Positions 1 to 11,819 of a stretch of DNA of 64,000 nucleotides are shown piece by piece. This DNA comes from Cladopsammia gracilis. Its lineage: Eukaryota > Cnidaria > Anthozoa > Scleractinia > Dendrophylliidae. Position numbers and translations under genes: made by a program. How positions within the stretch are numbered: the first letter of the stretch is position 1; every line of letters starts with the position of its first letter. The DNA lies in NCBI GenBank assembly GCA_022457155.1, contig JAJGOT010000588.1, positions 317,501 through 381,500 of the forward strand. The letters are read 5' to 3'. The notes under the pieces are model-generated. The model saw nothing but the letters and a program-made list of their open reading frames with translations, was not told the origin of the DNA and ran no database searches.

Positions 1-90
1 GTTGAGTTTGTTGTTAGTTCTCATCCTTGCTCCAAGCCTTTTTTTCTCCAGGTCCTCCAGTTTTTCCTCTCTCCACAAAAACTAACATTT

Positions 91-725
91 CTAATTCCAA
101 TTCAACCTGGAATTTGAGGGCCACAGGTTTGTCAGTCTCATGACTGTTAAAGTATCACCCTCATTAAACAAAGTCGATTTATTATTTTTTTTTATATACA
201 ACTTGTTTAATTCTTGACAAATAAAAAAAAATGTATACAATGTAGGTGTCCTGCAGACATGGCACAAAAGCAAATCACTCCCAAAAACAGAAAAACTAAG
301 CTGTTGCAAAATCGAATAGAGACGTTGTTCTCCGCCTTTGTTTATTGAAACATGAAAAATGTTCTCCAAGCTTTTACATGGCTTGCTCAATTGTTCATCA
401 GGGGTTCTCCTCCTATTAAAATTTCAAGTACACAGTTTTGAAACAACACCTGTACAAATGACAGAAATCACTCTGAGATTGATCGCTGTCATTTTTAGCC
501 TTGCTTGGCACAGCTTACTTGGGCATACAGCCACTCATTTCACAATGCTGCTTCAAATACCACAAACTTAAAACCAAAATTAATGTTGACGCAGACTATT
601 CGCGGCACACCTGGTAAGGCATCAAAAGTAGGCGGACTTGCCAATTGATCCATATGTGTTCTCATCTTTTCTAAGAAAACAGTACAGTCCCTTATTTTCA
701 CTTTTCCTTGAGCTGTCACCCTCAT
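91..725 (-). CDS. Hypothetical small protein, two-exon model
   Basis: I do not recognise this gene. An ATG at 725 opens a frame to 611, followed by a GT donor (CCAG|GTGTG). A second open stretch runs from an AG at 336 to a stop at 91. The join is phase-compatible (one base left over plus two) and gives 119 codons with no internal stop. The protein would start MRVTAQGKVKIRDC and end NSRLNWN. It has no signal peptide or membrane segment, and its central third is rich in hydrophobic residues. The acceptor tract (rich in A, ending CAAAG) is weak, so the splice is uncertain. The start lies only 75 bp from a possible + strand exon at 800. This could instead be two unrelated chance frames. Confidence 0.28.
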
Positions 726-799
726 TCCTTGCGGCTCGTGTGCACGTCATTCGACTTAACTTAACCAACTAAAATGAGTTCTCTTCTCAATTTTTTCAG

Positions 800-1045
800 A
801 GCAATCGATTGCCTACATGTGAGATAGAATTCAGTGTTCTTGCTGCAGGACAACTTTACTCAGATCAGAATGTCATACATGGTCATAAGGTGCTATCTGA
901 CCATGTATGTGTAATGGGTAATCCAGAGTTAAATTCTTTTTTGGAGAAGAACCAATGTTTTGCACTTCCAAAGAGGTTTCTTTACAGGCCTAGTGTTACA
1001 CAAAACAAGTCTGTTTGGTTAGTGCCTTACATATTTACTCCATAG
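800..1045 (+). CDS. Possible terminal exon of unknown gene
   Basis: A strong acceptor (pyrimidine run then CAG at 797-799) is followed at once by an open frame of 81 codons beginning SNRLPTCEIEFSVL and ending at TAG 1043-1045. If real it is the last exon of a + strand gene whose earlier exons lie beyond the left edge of the window. The composition is protein-like, with several Cys and mixed polar residues, but no domain is recognised. It may conflict with the - strand model starting at 725. Confidence 0.25.
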   Translation, partial: SNRLPTCEIEFSVLAAGQLYSDQNVIHGHKVLSDHVCVMGNPELNSFLEKNQCFALPKRFLYRPSVTQNKSVWLVPYIFTP

Positions 1046-2651
1046 TAAAATCCTATGGTTGACTCTCTCTTAAGTGACCGATCTGGCAGGCGACCATCTC
1101 CCTTCAGCAACTTTCTAGCAGAAATCTCCATTGATTCATTTCTCAGTTAAAAGCTGTATTATAGACTCACAGGCAACCATCTTACATACCAGTAATCAAT
1201 CACCTTTCCAGGTCCCTAGTATAGCCACTTACATGTATGAGAGAGTTAATCGTATTTTATTGTTTTTTCCTCTTGTTCTATCACTTGGTCTCATAATATT
1301 GCTTTACACATCTTAAATTACAGAAGTAATTAATTTATAGAAAAGGAATAGCTTTCCTACAGTTTTTACATTTTTCTTTTATATTTTGGTAATATATTTT
1401 GGTAATGTAATTATGATAATGTTTACATGTAGACACTAAGCAGGGTTGTACTAGTCATATTATAATATATAATATGAGTGAGTACACTTGATGGGTCCTT
1501 AATACTAAGCTAGGGTAATCTTGTCTCTCTTTGGTTCCATTTAAGATAAGTGTGTGCACAGATCAATGTAATACATACATGTTCCTACAATAAGAAACAA
1601 TGTCTTAATAACAGCTCTACTATAAAGGTAAAGACTTATTCAGTTCCAAGTCTTTTCTAATTAATTATTTTGTTTTTGGCATACAGCAATAAAGAATTGC
1701 TAATGCTCACACATTTTCCATCTGCACTGAGTAAAATCCAAGAACAATATATTATATGATTATTGAAGGGCTGAGGGCTTATAACCATCACATTTTGGCA
1801 TTGTATCCTTAAACAAATTGTGTTTTTGAGCCGAGGAAGCATTTTCTTGCTTATAAAGTAATGGCAGGTTCGTGTAAGTTAAAGTAAAAGAGATTCAATC
1901 AGGCCAAAACAACTGCTGTATTTTCACACACAAAAATACAAAATACATTTTGGCTAATGAGCATCCTATTTGACTTTTCACATCAAAAGATTTCTTTCCA
2001 CAGATTTGGAATTTTTGGGTCTAATTGCATCTCTTTTATATCAACTAACATAAATCAGCCATCATTTTAGCAACAAAATGCTTTTTTTCGCTCAAAAACA
2101 CAATTTGTAAGTGAATCATGCCAAAATTCAACATGAGGCAGTTATGGCCTCAGCCCTTAAATTTTGATGCAGTTATTACTGCACCTACTGGTATGTACAT
2201 GTAATGTCAATTTTTGATACTACATATTTTTAATTATTCGAGTATTTAGTATGACATTATTTTACATATCAGTTATTGAAAAGTAACTTAAATTTTGTTT
2301 CCTATTCACCAATGTAGAAAGTGTAGAGAATCAACAGAAAACTGGGTTCTGAACGATCCAAGAGAGTTAATCCAGGCAAAGTTTTTATGAGCTTAGATCT
2401 TGTTAATGTGTGCATCCTCAATAGGGTGACATTGTAATACACTTGCAGGCACAGTAAGGTTGTGCATAAACATTTATTTACAACAGCCTCCTTGATGCCC
2501 TGTTTGGAAACTGCAACTTACAATATTACATGGTACAAACGCTATGAATATTTTATTTTCAATAAATAAATGTTTTTAGAATTTGGAGGCTAATGATTAC
2601 AAATAGTTTGTATAATATATTGATTATCTTTTATTACCGATTCTGTTCATT
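1046..2651. other. Non-coding, no gene seen
   Basis: AT-rich sequence with only short chance ORFs. No splice-bounded frame, RNA gene or terminal repeat was recognised. Confidence 0.5.
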
Positions 2652-2871
2652 TTACAGTGTGACCCAACAAACTGTGTAACCCAACAAACTTTTTTACAAG
2701 TTTTGCAGCTAACTTTACACTACTGCGATAAACACAAAGCGACAAGATTACATTTCATCATTTGTTGCTTCGTTTTCATCACAGGATTGCAAAGTTATTT
2801 ACAAAACTTGGAAACAAAACTAAAGTAAAAAAGTTTGTTGGCTGTTCACAGTAAGGCGTGTCACACTGTAA
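2652..2871. mobile_element. Small inverted-repeat element (MITE-like)
   Basis: The ends are inverted copies (TTACAGTGTGAC at 2652 and GTCACACTGTAA ending 2871). Inside, a second pair (AACAAACTT near 2683 and AAGTTTGTTG near 2831) is also inverted. At about 220 bp with no coding capacity it fits a non-autonomous DNA element. Confidence 0.5.
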
Positions 2872-5177
2872 TATATGTACAATGTATTATGAAATTGTTC
2901 TTGTCAATCAATCAATCAATGACTTTATTTAATATGTTCACAAAAGTTAAAGAAAACTATATTGAGATGTTGATCACTAAACACAAAACTTTTCAATGGA
3001 TAAATTTAATGCATGACCACTAGCTTGTTCTTAATTTCCTCTTAGTTACCTCAGTATCTAGCTAATTCCAAAGTTATTGTTTAAAGTCTGCCTTATAAGT
3101 TTTCTTAACCTAGCTGTAATTGTAAAAAAAAAAAATGAGCACTAATTATTTTGAGAGAGCTATAAGGGCAAACATTATTTCATTAATTGATACATTCTAA
3201 AAATTAAAGTAATTTACACATATCAATTATTTTCTTTATGGCAAATAAATTAGAACTTTAAACCAACTGCTTTCGTGTTGAACAACTAATATTGCTGTAA
3301 TGTGTTTCATCAGGAGGTAATAAGCTCCTGGTTTCATAGCATGCAAAAGCAAAACCACAGTTTTTAAGGCGATTCCTCGGTAATAAAAGTTGACAAACAA
3401 TATCTGTTTAAACTTTCCTTATTTTTCCCAACCAGACATTGCTTCGAAAAATGCAATAAAAAACAGGTCACCATGCTCGCGAAAGAGTTGCGATGGAGTA
3501 AAGTTGTCCTATTTATCCATGTAGTACTGCCTATCACGTCCACTATTATTAGGTCGGTTCACGTTACTGTTTACACGGTAGCTTGGAGCATAGTTAAAAT
3601 GAAATGCTTGGAAAACTGTAATAGATATAATGCATCGACCATAAGGAACAATTTCATAAATGATTTGCTGTAAAAGCATGCAACTGACACCGACTCAAAA
3701 TACTCCTTGCGTGCATGATCTCTAGGTCATAATTTTTCGGCCATGGGAAATGGGTGTGAACGCCATTTATTTCCTGACAAGGAAATCTTTTTAAACTCTT
3801 TCAACTCAAAGGTGGTGATTTTAACAGTACAATTATGCAACAAGAAAGATAGGTTACCATGCTCGTTGAGGAGGAAACAACCGCTTTTTTATTTGGTCAA
3901 CTTATCCACAAAGGAAACCCTCTTGGTTCAGACAACGCGTGCTAATGACGCAAGAAATTATGCGCAGTAGTCATGGTAGTGATGCGCAATGCAAAGTGCA
4001 CTGCATTCCACTGACACGTTGAGGATGCTCCACTTTAATAAGTTCTGATTTAAGGAAAATGTTGCATTGTTGGCATTCCAGACAAGCATGGATTAAAACT
4101 GTTTTCTAACTTTGGAATGTCAAGTTGAACTTTAATTCATTGCTTTCAAATCTTTTGAGTGCTATCAAAATCAACACGGGTTCGATTGACTATATAGTAC
4201 AACACATATGGACCAAGAGAGCCGTTGCACGGGATGTTGCAAACGCGGTATTTTAATGCGGACTTTAAGAAAAAGTTTCTATATATTTACGCGACTTCCA
4301 TCATCATCATTCGGCTGCATAAAGCAGATCGCAAAAGCGTTTTCTACGCTGAGCAGTAATGCCATTAGGTTTAGGAAGGGTGCCTTACTGAGAGGGATTG
4401 TTTCAAGTTATGTGCATGCCTGCCCAAATCTTTTTTATTTCTGGGCAAAAATGATACAGATCAATAAAAAATCTGGTTCCTCGTGTTTTTAGTTATTTTT
4501 ATTTTATTTGTTATTTATTTTTGCCAAGAACAAATTACAGGGAAGAATAAAACAGAAAAAAAAAACGAAATTGAAAGTTACATAGATCTTAAAGTTAAAT
4601 TGGCGAGGAAGCTAAGCTTAAAGAAATTACAGAAGCTTATGAATTAGGGCTTCCTCATTATTCATTAGATGATTTCAGGTTAAAGCATGGATTTAGTGGG
4701 TGAGTTTTTTCAGCTCGTTTTACCGACTCTAGTATTAAATAAATGAAAATTGGTGTCAACATCTTAACGCAAGGTTGGGGGGTATATAGGTTTCAGGGCT
4801 GAACCAGTGAAATTTTTAACAACCATGTGTTGGTAAGAACGGTTTAATTAGACATAAAACCTGTGAAGGCTCAAAGTACGTTGGCAATTTATGCTTTGAA
4901 TCGAAAGAATAAACCCGTTTAGCATTCGTATCTATAATCCGTTTCAATCGTCCTCGAAATTAAGCCTGTCGCCTTTTACTGAGAAATGAAAATATATGGA
5001 CAGGCATGCACATAGCGTGAAACAGTCGCTTTAAACATATAATACTAATAAATTACAGTAGCATTTGATCTCCGGAGTCAAGAAAGAAAGAAAAAAAGAA
5101 AGAAAGGAAAGACAAATTTTGACAGCGACTTTATTGTAAGTATTACACTTGCAACTTCACTTTATTCGCTACGAATG
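2872..5177. other. Non-coding repeats, no gene seen
   Basis: Contains a TCAA microsatellite at 2907-2922, possibly the 3' tail of an inverted LINE end. Two similar GTYACCATGCTCG words (3467, 3856) suggest an old dispersed repeat. The ORFs of up to 94 codons here have no recognisable domain or splice context. Confidence 0.4.
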
Positions 5178-5472
5178 TTACTGCGCCTTTCAATAACATG
5201 CGGAATTTGAAATTCAAATCTCCACCGACGGTTGCGTTATTCCCTGCCGTCAATCATAATTAATACGAAAGCCAACGGACCATGTAAAAAAGAAACAAAC
5301 AAAATGGATCGAAATCTACCAATCAAAATGCACGGACGTGACCTTTTTGAACTCATTGAAGTGAAGATCTGTTTCCCGAGAGGTAAGCTAAGATGATTGA
5401 CGGCAGTGTAAAACGAAAGCATTGGTGGAAATTTGAATTTCAAATTCCGCATGTTATTGAAAGGCGCAGTAA
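5178..5472. mobile_element. Inverted-repeat element with ~42-bp arms
   Basis: The first ~42 bp (TTACTGCGCCTTTCAATAAC onward) are repeated as a near-perfect reverse complement at 5431-5472. A weaker inverted match (GCCGTCAATCAT at 5247 with ATGATTGACGGC at 5392) extends the symmetry inward. This is a non-autonomous hairpin transposon of ~295 bp. Confidence 0.65.
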
Positions 5473-5985
5473 ACAACTGTTTGCCAAGAAAGCCATAACT
5501 ATATGAGCTGTTGCCGAGGTATCAGAATACGCAAACGAGAAGACTACTTCACATTATTAACTTGTTTCTAGGGTAAGGGATAATAAGCCCCATGCTTCGT
5601 TAAACTCCTAAACCTTTCGAACCCTTGGGCCAATAAAGGACACTTTTCATATTTACTTTAATTACAGTAAGGATACAACACACAACATAAAAATACTTCT
5701 GATTGGTTGAAAAAGTGGCGCGACATTTTTTGGGGGCAAATTACAAAGCCTAGCAATGCAAAAACCCAAGCAATGGCGAAATTACATTTATATAATCAGT
5801 AGCTCATAACATACTGTAAGCTTCTGATATAATGCACATAGACGAAATTCCTACATATGCATTTTAAATCCATTTACGAAACATACGCCCTTACAATAAT
5901 ATCGCTAATACGCTAACGTCTCTATACGAGATGCTACAACCCTGTAAAAAACCTATTCTCTATTTTCCAATTCCCCATAATACAA

Positions 5986-6099
5986 TTTGTTTGCCCCCAA
6001 ATTTTGCATGAACTACTGTTTTGAAATGCTCTTGGGAATATGCAGTCCTCCCAAGAGCATTTAAAAACAATAGTTTATGCAAAATTTGGGGGGCAAACA
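5986..6099. repeat. Hairpin repeat, ~50-bp arms
   Basis: TTTGTTTGCCCCCAAATTTT at 5986 is mirrored by AAAATTTGGGGGGCAAAC at 6081-6098. The arms also pair through AATGCTCTTGGGA and TCCCAAGAGCATT nearer the centre. It lies next to a second hairpin at 6107-6246, so the two may belong to one compound element. Confidence 0.6.
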
Positions 6100-6106
6100 A
6101 GTAAGG

Positions 6107-6246
6107 GTTAGACAATGAACGCGAGTGTTCTATGGGATATAGTGCCTCGAGCATAGATAGAAGTCCACGAGGGCGTAGCCCGAGTGGCACTTCTATCTAA
6201 TGCGAGAGGCGCTATATCCCATAGGACACGAGCGTTCATTGTCTAA
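6107..6246. repeat. Hairpin repeat, ~55-bp arms
   Basis: GTTAGACAATGAACGCGAGT at 6107 is complementary to the end of the block at 6246. The pairing continues through CTATGGGATATAGTGCCTCG and AGATAGAAGT. About 140 bp of near-complete palindrome with no coding content. Confidence 0.65.
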
Positions 6247-6920
6247 CCGTCTTAGAAAATGGTCACATCCGCGAAGAAAACATATGTTATGCAGATTGTA
6301 TTTATGAGCGTATTTTAATTGTGCCATTCACACTTCGGAATCACGTTGTTATTTTGTTTTGGATGTCGCCGAAATTCGAATAACAATGCTTTTCTTTCTT
6401 TGGAGCTTTGTTTATTCTCTGTTGTTTTGATGGCTCATTTGCTCCGGCTATGAGCCAGTATACAGAGCTCGGGGAACTTGAGGCCGTCCTTGCCACTCAA
6501 GAGTTACTTGCTTTTGAGAGCGTAGACATATCCGAGTGCTTGGGGGATGATATGAATTCGACAAAAGTGCACGTTTCCAAAAGCCTACGACAGTGAACGA
6601 AATTGAGCAAAGGGAAAGAGACAGAATTCCAAAGCACGGTGAGACCAGTCTTTCGGTTGTTTCGGTGTGTACCGGAGGACAGATGACGTAAAACAAAAGG
6701 AACAAAGAACGACAATAATACAAATGCAAAACAAGACCAAAAATACAATACCTCACAAACAATAGAAGACAATGAGTACTGGTACACGCAGAAAGACCCA
6801 GTCTTTCATTTAATTTTTCCTAAAAATTGTTAAGTCGAATTTCGTTTTGTTATTTTGGTGATTAATCTCTTGCTTAAGTTATGTAAAGCGAAAACTTCAA
6901 ATAAAATTGTCATTGTTATA

Positions 6921-7057
6921 GAGTGATTTTACTTCATCTGTGAAATAGTAGAATAGTACGCACTTTTAGACTATAATTCCTTTGTTTTCTTTTGTTTAAT
7001 GTTGACTATCACACACTAATTGTTAGATAGTGTTTCACAGATGAAGTAAAATCACTC
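6921..7057. mobile_element. MITE-like element, 24-bp terminal inverted repeats
   Basis: AGTGATTTTACTTCATCTGT at 6922 recurs as its exact complement ending at 7056. At about 137 bp with an AT-rich core, this is typical of a miniature inverted-repeat element. It is followed at 7098-7200 by three ATTAGTATGYTCTAT words. Confidence 0.65.
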
Positions 7058-10000
7058 AAACTGCAAGTTGTTTTTGTTTAAATTAGCAGCCTGTAATTCA
7101 TTAGTATGCTCTATATACTCATTAGTATGCTCTATTTTCTCATTAAGACAAAGGAAAACAAAAGAATTCATTAGTATGTTCTATATAGAGCTTACTAATG
7201 AGTAGTTATTTTACCCCACAATTTCCCTGGGCTTCAAAGCCCCCGCCTCTTTACATAATTTAAGACAGTTTATGGGAAATAGAGCACACAAATACTGGGC
7301 ACTGATTGGCTGAGTGGGTGTGACCATTTTCTAAAGTGTAGTTATCACGGTCTAAACCGGCTATATATGTCAGTTAGGACTGTTCCAACATCATTGTGTG
7401 GGGTTATAGCTTTTAAGAAACCAAGCTCTTAAATTTAAAAGTCGCCGATCACAAAGTTTCCATAGGTTTTCTCATCATTCCCCTAAAGTTCCCAAACTGC
7501 TCTACAAATCTCATTAAGGTCCTTTACTTCAGCTGTGTCCAACCCCGGTCCGCTAGGGTCATGAGAATGGGTGTCGACATACATTATGAAACCCTTGCTG
7601 ATGTAAAACAGAGGTTTTCTCGTTCAAAATAGTTCATCCGAAAAAAGAGGAACGGGAAGCGATGTCTTCTCTTACAGTAACTGAACGCCAACAGTGTACT
7701 GCTCATATTGATCTTTTCAGGCGTACTGGAAAATTGTTTCACACGCCAATATCAAACTAGATTTCTAACACACTGGCAGCTTTCTGAATGGATAGATACC
7801 TTGAGGGTAAACTATCAAGACATAAGTCGTACACCGGTTGCCCGGCTCCAACAACATCAATGGCGGTACTTGACAAAGGTACTTGAAGCAATGTGGCGCG
7901 AGATCTTACTCACATTTAAAGCGTAACCGATCACCAAGCTAATCAAACTGCATGCGTTACTGCCGTTTCGGCCATTGTAGCGCCTTTTACTAACCGGAAA
8001 ATTCTATTCCTCGGCAGGCGCTGTAAACATCGGGGCTGCACCTATATTGGCAAGGGCATCCAGGACAATGTCTCCAGGATCGCTCCCGCTAACCATTTTA
8101 CTGCTCTCGTTGCCTGTCACCCAGCATCTTCATTGCCATTAATTGATGCTTTGAAAAGATAAGAGCCCTGTGTAGACCAAGGGTATGGGTGGTTAATCTT
8201 CACTGATGAAGTTACCTGATACTCCTCATCACATAAATGTGATATAACACTTTCTACAGTTCCAGTCACTGGAGCACTACTGTTTACAGAAAATGTAGAA
8301 TGACTTTGGCCAGGAGCCTCTTTAAGCCCCTCAGTATGGAAAATTAAAACCGATCTGCCGACTTCAAACAGATTTTTCAAGAATTAGGAAAATACTACAG
8401 CACAGTAAACGTTTTTTTTAATCCGCAATATCACTACCACTACAACCCGACGTAATTAATCAATGAAAATCAATCATCGGAAAGCTAATCGAAGAATTGA
8501 TATTAATCAAGAGAAATTTCTCTGGCTTGAGCATAAACCAAATTTTGTTTCTAAAATGATTTAAAATAACAAACATGTCTTAGTGTGACACAAATATGCA
8601 TCGAGAACTGGGTAACATGTTTTAAATTTGTTTACTCATCGATTCTTTGAAACCCTGCATGCTAGAGGCTTTTCTTGCACTCTAATCACTATTATTTTCA
8701 CTTTGGCTCAAATTCCTTTGATCTTTCTCAGGGGAATATACCTCGTAACCCCGCAATCAACTGTCTGAAAAGCCGGGTGCAGCGTTGATTTCTTGAAGGG
8801 AACAATGGGGCTGAAGAATAGCTAATTAAAATGCAAGGGGATTATGTAATAAAATGCAAGGGGAATAATTCATATTCTCCTTGCATACATAACCCCCTTG
8901 CATTTTTGTTGTTCATGAATTACTTCACGTTCTTTACATATAAAAAGGTGCACCTTTATCATACTAAATACGATGCAACGATTAGTGAAATTGGTCTGCC
9001 ATCCACTCGGTATAAGAAGAGCATTTCATATTTACGAAGCTTTACGAGTTGCCTCATGCCATTGGAGCCTTTTTGCAAGTCTTTTCTAGGAAGGTAAGAT
9101 TTCTCTATAACCCCATACATTTATTATGTATGTATGCACCATTGTTGTTGTTGTTGTTGTTGTTTTTTTTTTTTTGGCGTTCTGCTGTTTTCTCGTTTGT
9201 TACGGTATGCATAACTAACGCATGGGGCTATAGTATACGGAAATCTTGGTTCTGTCCTGGTGAATACAAATATGTGAAATCCCTTGTGAACCGGTACACG
9301 GCTGTACTAGGATAAACCGAAATCTTTGCACTTATGAAAACAGTTCAGGCATTGAAGGACACTTCCTTTTGCTCGCCACAGCCGGTTGGGTCTATGTTTT
9401 TGATGGCTCGTTTGCCTCGGCAGTGCACATGGTCTAATATATTTGGTCAGGCTCGTTTGGCTCGGCAGTGCATATAAACTAAAGAGCAAACGAGCCGTTT
9501 GGTATACGGTAAAAAGTGGCCCTATAGTCTGTAGTTTAGCCGTAAATTTAACTCTTCGAGTATAAATTGAGGCGGAAATTGATTCTAAAAGGTCTAAAAA
9601 AAATGAGTTCTTACCTTCGCCTCCGTCCACCATTTTGAATGCAGTATCGCGGCCCGAGACAAACTCGACCCCAGGAATTACTCTTTCTCCATAATGTGTC
9701 GGGCGTTAATGATAATCATTATTTCAAAGCGATTTAAGATTTAATGATAATCGTTATTCTGGATCATGTTCCAGATCATGTTGAGATTTTGTGACGTCAA
9801 TGACTCAACACGTGCCTTTTGGCTTTGTTCTCTGTGACGCTTTGAGTCATTGACGTCACAAATCAAGTCACGTGTACCAGATTGCAAACCAGTAGAAGGT
9901 GGGCTCGGTTTTATGAACGGAGTAATGGCGCACGGATTTTACGTGATTTTCGTGGGTTTTCGGCCAGCTATTTCTGGGTAGTGTAAGAATATATCAATCT

Positions 10001-10104
10001 AATTTATAGCAATTCGCATTTGTCTAAACCTATTAGATACATTTGCGTTAAAAAAAATCGGAAAAGAAATACCAAAAATTTTCGTCGTAGTGGCACTTTA
10101 AAAA
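7058..10104. other. Non-coding, scattered repeats
   Basis: No supported gene. A palindrome with CRE-like cores sits at 9788-9862 (listed separately). GCAAGGGG/CCCCTTGC words at 8830-8905 form a loose hairpin. A GGCTCGTTTGSCTCGGCAGT word is repeated at 9405 and 9451. The ORFs near 7.7 and 8.2 kb have no recognisable domain. Confidence 0.4.
9788..9862. repeat. 20-bp-arm palindrome with TGACGTCA cores
   Basis: TTTGTGACGTCAATGACTCA at 9788-9807 is the exact reverse complement of 9843-9862, separated by 35 bp. Each arm holds a CRE-like (GACGTCA) and an AP-1-like (TGACTCA) word. It may be the end structure of a small transposon rather than a regulatory site. Confidence 0.6.
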
Positions 10105-10270
10105 AAGCCCCATTTGACAAATAGCTTACAGACGTACATGTCAAAGCAGAATTACATAGCACTTGCGGCAGCACTTTATGCAAATGTAATTCCCCTGATC
10201 TCTTCCTAACTCCCTTAAACCAGTGCCTACTGAAGAAATCTTGCAAAGAGGACCTTGGACACAAAATTAC

Positions 10271-10443
10271 CTGTGAAAAACAGAGCTACCAAACTCAGTT
10301 CAGAACATGGTATCCAGCGCTTGTCACAGAGAGGAAACACAGCCACTGTTATCAGCAAAACAATGAAGAAAGAGATGTAAGGAGCTATAGATTTCCACAT
10401 AAACTTCCTTTCAGCTTCTTTACTGTTGAGTCGAGGGTCAAAC
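10271..10443 (-). pseudogene. Displaced copy of wolframin exon 4
   Basis: A complete 173-bp copy of the exon at 28432-28604, with its acceptor (ACCAG|G), its donor (ACAG|GTAATT) and an uninterrupted frame encoding FDPRLNSKEAERKF through CSELSLVALFFT. I count one difference from the parent exon (G/A on the coding strand), changing His to Arg just before WIPCSEL. No other wolframin exon is visible nearby, so it cannot make a whole protein on its own. It may be inert, part of an unseen partial gene, or used in unusual transcripts. Confidence 0.88.
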
Positions 10444-10512
10444 CTGGTAAAGACAACAATATTTTCTACAATACTGTTGCACCTCCCACATATTTTGTTT
10501 CATACTCATTAA

Positions 10513-10685
10513 TAGCGAAGCGCACAATTACTATTTATAGAACTAAAACTCAGACAAACAAACCAAAAGTGACTCTCAGGGGATTCCTAATAAGGAATTT
10601 CTATTGTCAGAAATGCAAGAATAAACAAGAATAAATTATAAACTCAGACAAACATGAGTACTGACGTCATTTGTGCGCTTTGCTA
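10513..10685. mobile_element. MITE-like insertion in the duplicated block
   Basis: TAGCGAAGCGCACAA at 10513 is inverted at 10671-10685 with one mismatch. The 173-bp segment is absent from the matching place in the parent copy near 28.67 kb, so it inserted after the duplication. Confidence 0.65.
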
Positions 10686-11819
10686 TTGTTTCATATCCTT
10701 AGAGTGCAGTCTACTCCAGAATGATGCTAATACAGGTTAAACCATCATCATCATCATCTTTATTTAAAAAACACGGTAAATACATCAGGCATTAACAATT
10801 TAATATAAACTACAACTTAATAAGAAACTATGTATGTAAATTAATCTTCTATAATTTAAAAATATAAGAAAATATCTCAGTCTAGGACTAGCAGATGTAA
10901 GGGAGGAGACTCATAGTACAAATGTCTCTAACATGTTCACTTCGTTCCCAACACCCTCCCCCCCCCTCCCCTCCCCCACCCCCCACACCACCTATTCACT
11001 CCTGTCCCCCTTACGATAGAGTCTGATAACAATGATCTGGCAACAAAAGTCACACTGATTGCAAATCAAAACATTTCAGGAATATTTTTGATGTTCATGG
11101 ATTTACATTTATATAATTTACTTTGAATCATAAGGCGGAGGTCCACTGTGTACACTCATGCATCTTGACTCATAAGTAGTTTTCACACAAGTGCCCTTCA
11201 TATCACAATTTAATACAAATTTTGAATCTGTTTTCTTTTTCAGCAGGAAGAAAGAAAAACTGAGAATCCAGTCAGAAGCAACAACAAACGTCTTCATCCC
11301 TTTTCTTATAATCGTGTTTTGTTACACCAAAGTGTTTTTCTCCATACGACCGCGCAACACTAACGTGATGACCTCGCTCCACGCGGGACATTAGTCCGCA
11401 GCAACTCTCCGTCAACGCGTGGGAAATGCGTGTAACGCGACTGCTGTTTGTCGTGGTGATGGGTTTTCTTATTTGTTGAATTCCTGCCATGATTATTGGT
11501 GCGTGTATAGCGCATTCATCCTATGTCAAGTTGCATGATTCGTTTTCGAGATTTACGTGATATTAGGCTGTGCGTCGGCGGTGGTCAACTCATTTTTCGA
11601 CAGGAATTTCAGGGAATGTTTCAGTGTAAATGACTTGTTAAGAAATAAACAGTGCTCTTAATAGTAGTTTTGAACAATTGTTGCGAGGAATAACAGAAGG
11701 TTCTGTTTATTTGATAGTTTTTTACAGGTTATCAATAAGGCAATCATAGAGAGATTTTGTACTTACATGAAATCACCGATCTTACCTTTAACAAACGGAA
11801 GAAATGTACTTCTTTGATA

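Larger units (their letters stand above)
10105..11290 (-). repeat. Segmental copy of wolframin intron-exon-intron block
   Basis: This block aligns by eye with 28270-29500, inside the wolframin gene, in the same orientation. By eye the intronic part left of the exon differs at roughly one base in ten; the part right of it differs less near the exon and then has large insertions. Both copies keep the same order of landmarks: the exon, an AGAGTGCAGTCTACTCCAGA word, a C-rich tract, then AATCCAGTCAGAAGCAACAA. The copy lies 3' of the parent gene, beyond the GPCR. Confidence 0.9.

Noticed and set aside
7708..7926. 72-codon plus-strand ORF after an acceptor-like TTTTCAG
   Set aside because: No downstream donor, partner exon or recognisable motif; likely chance.
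8117..8380. 87-codon minus-strand ORF with a possible donor near 8208
   Set aside because: The donor is reasonable, but there is no clear acceptor, domain or partner exon.
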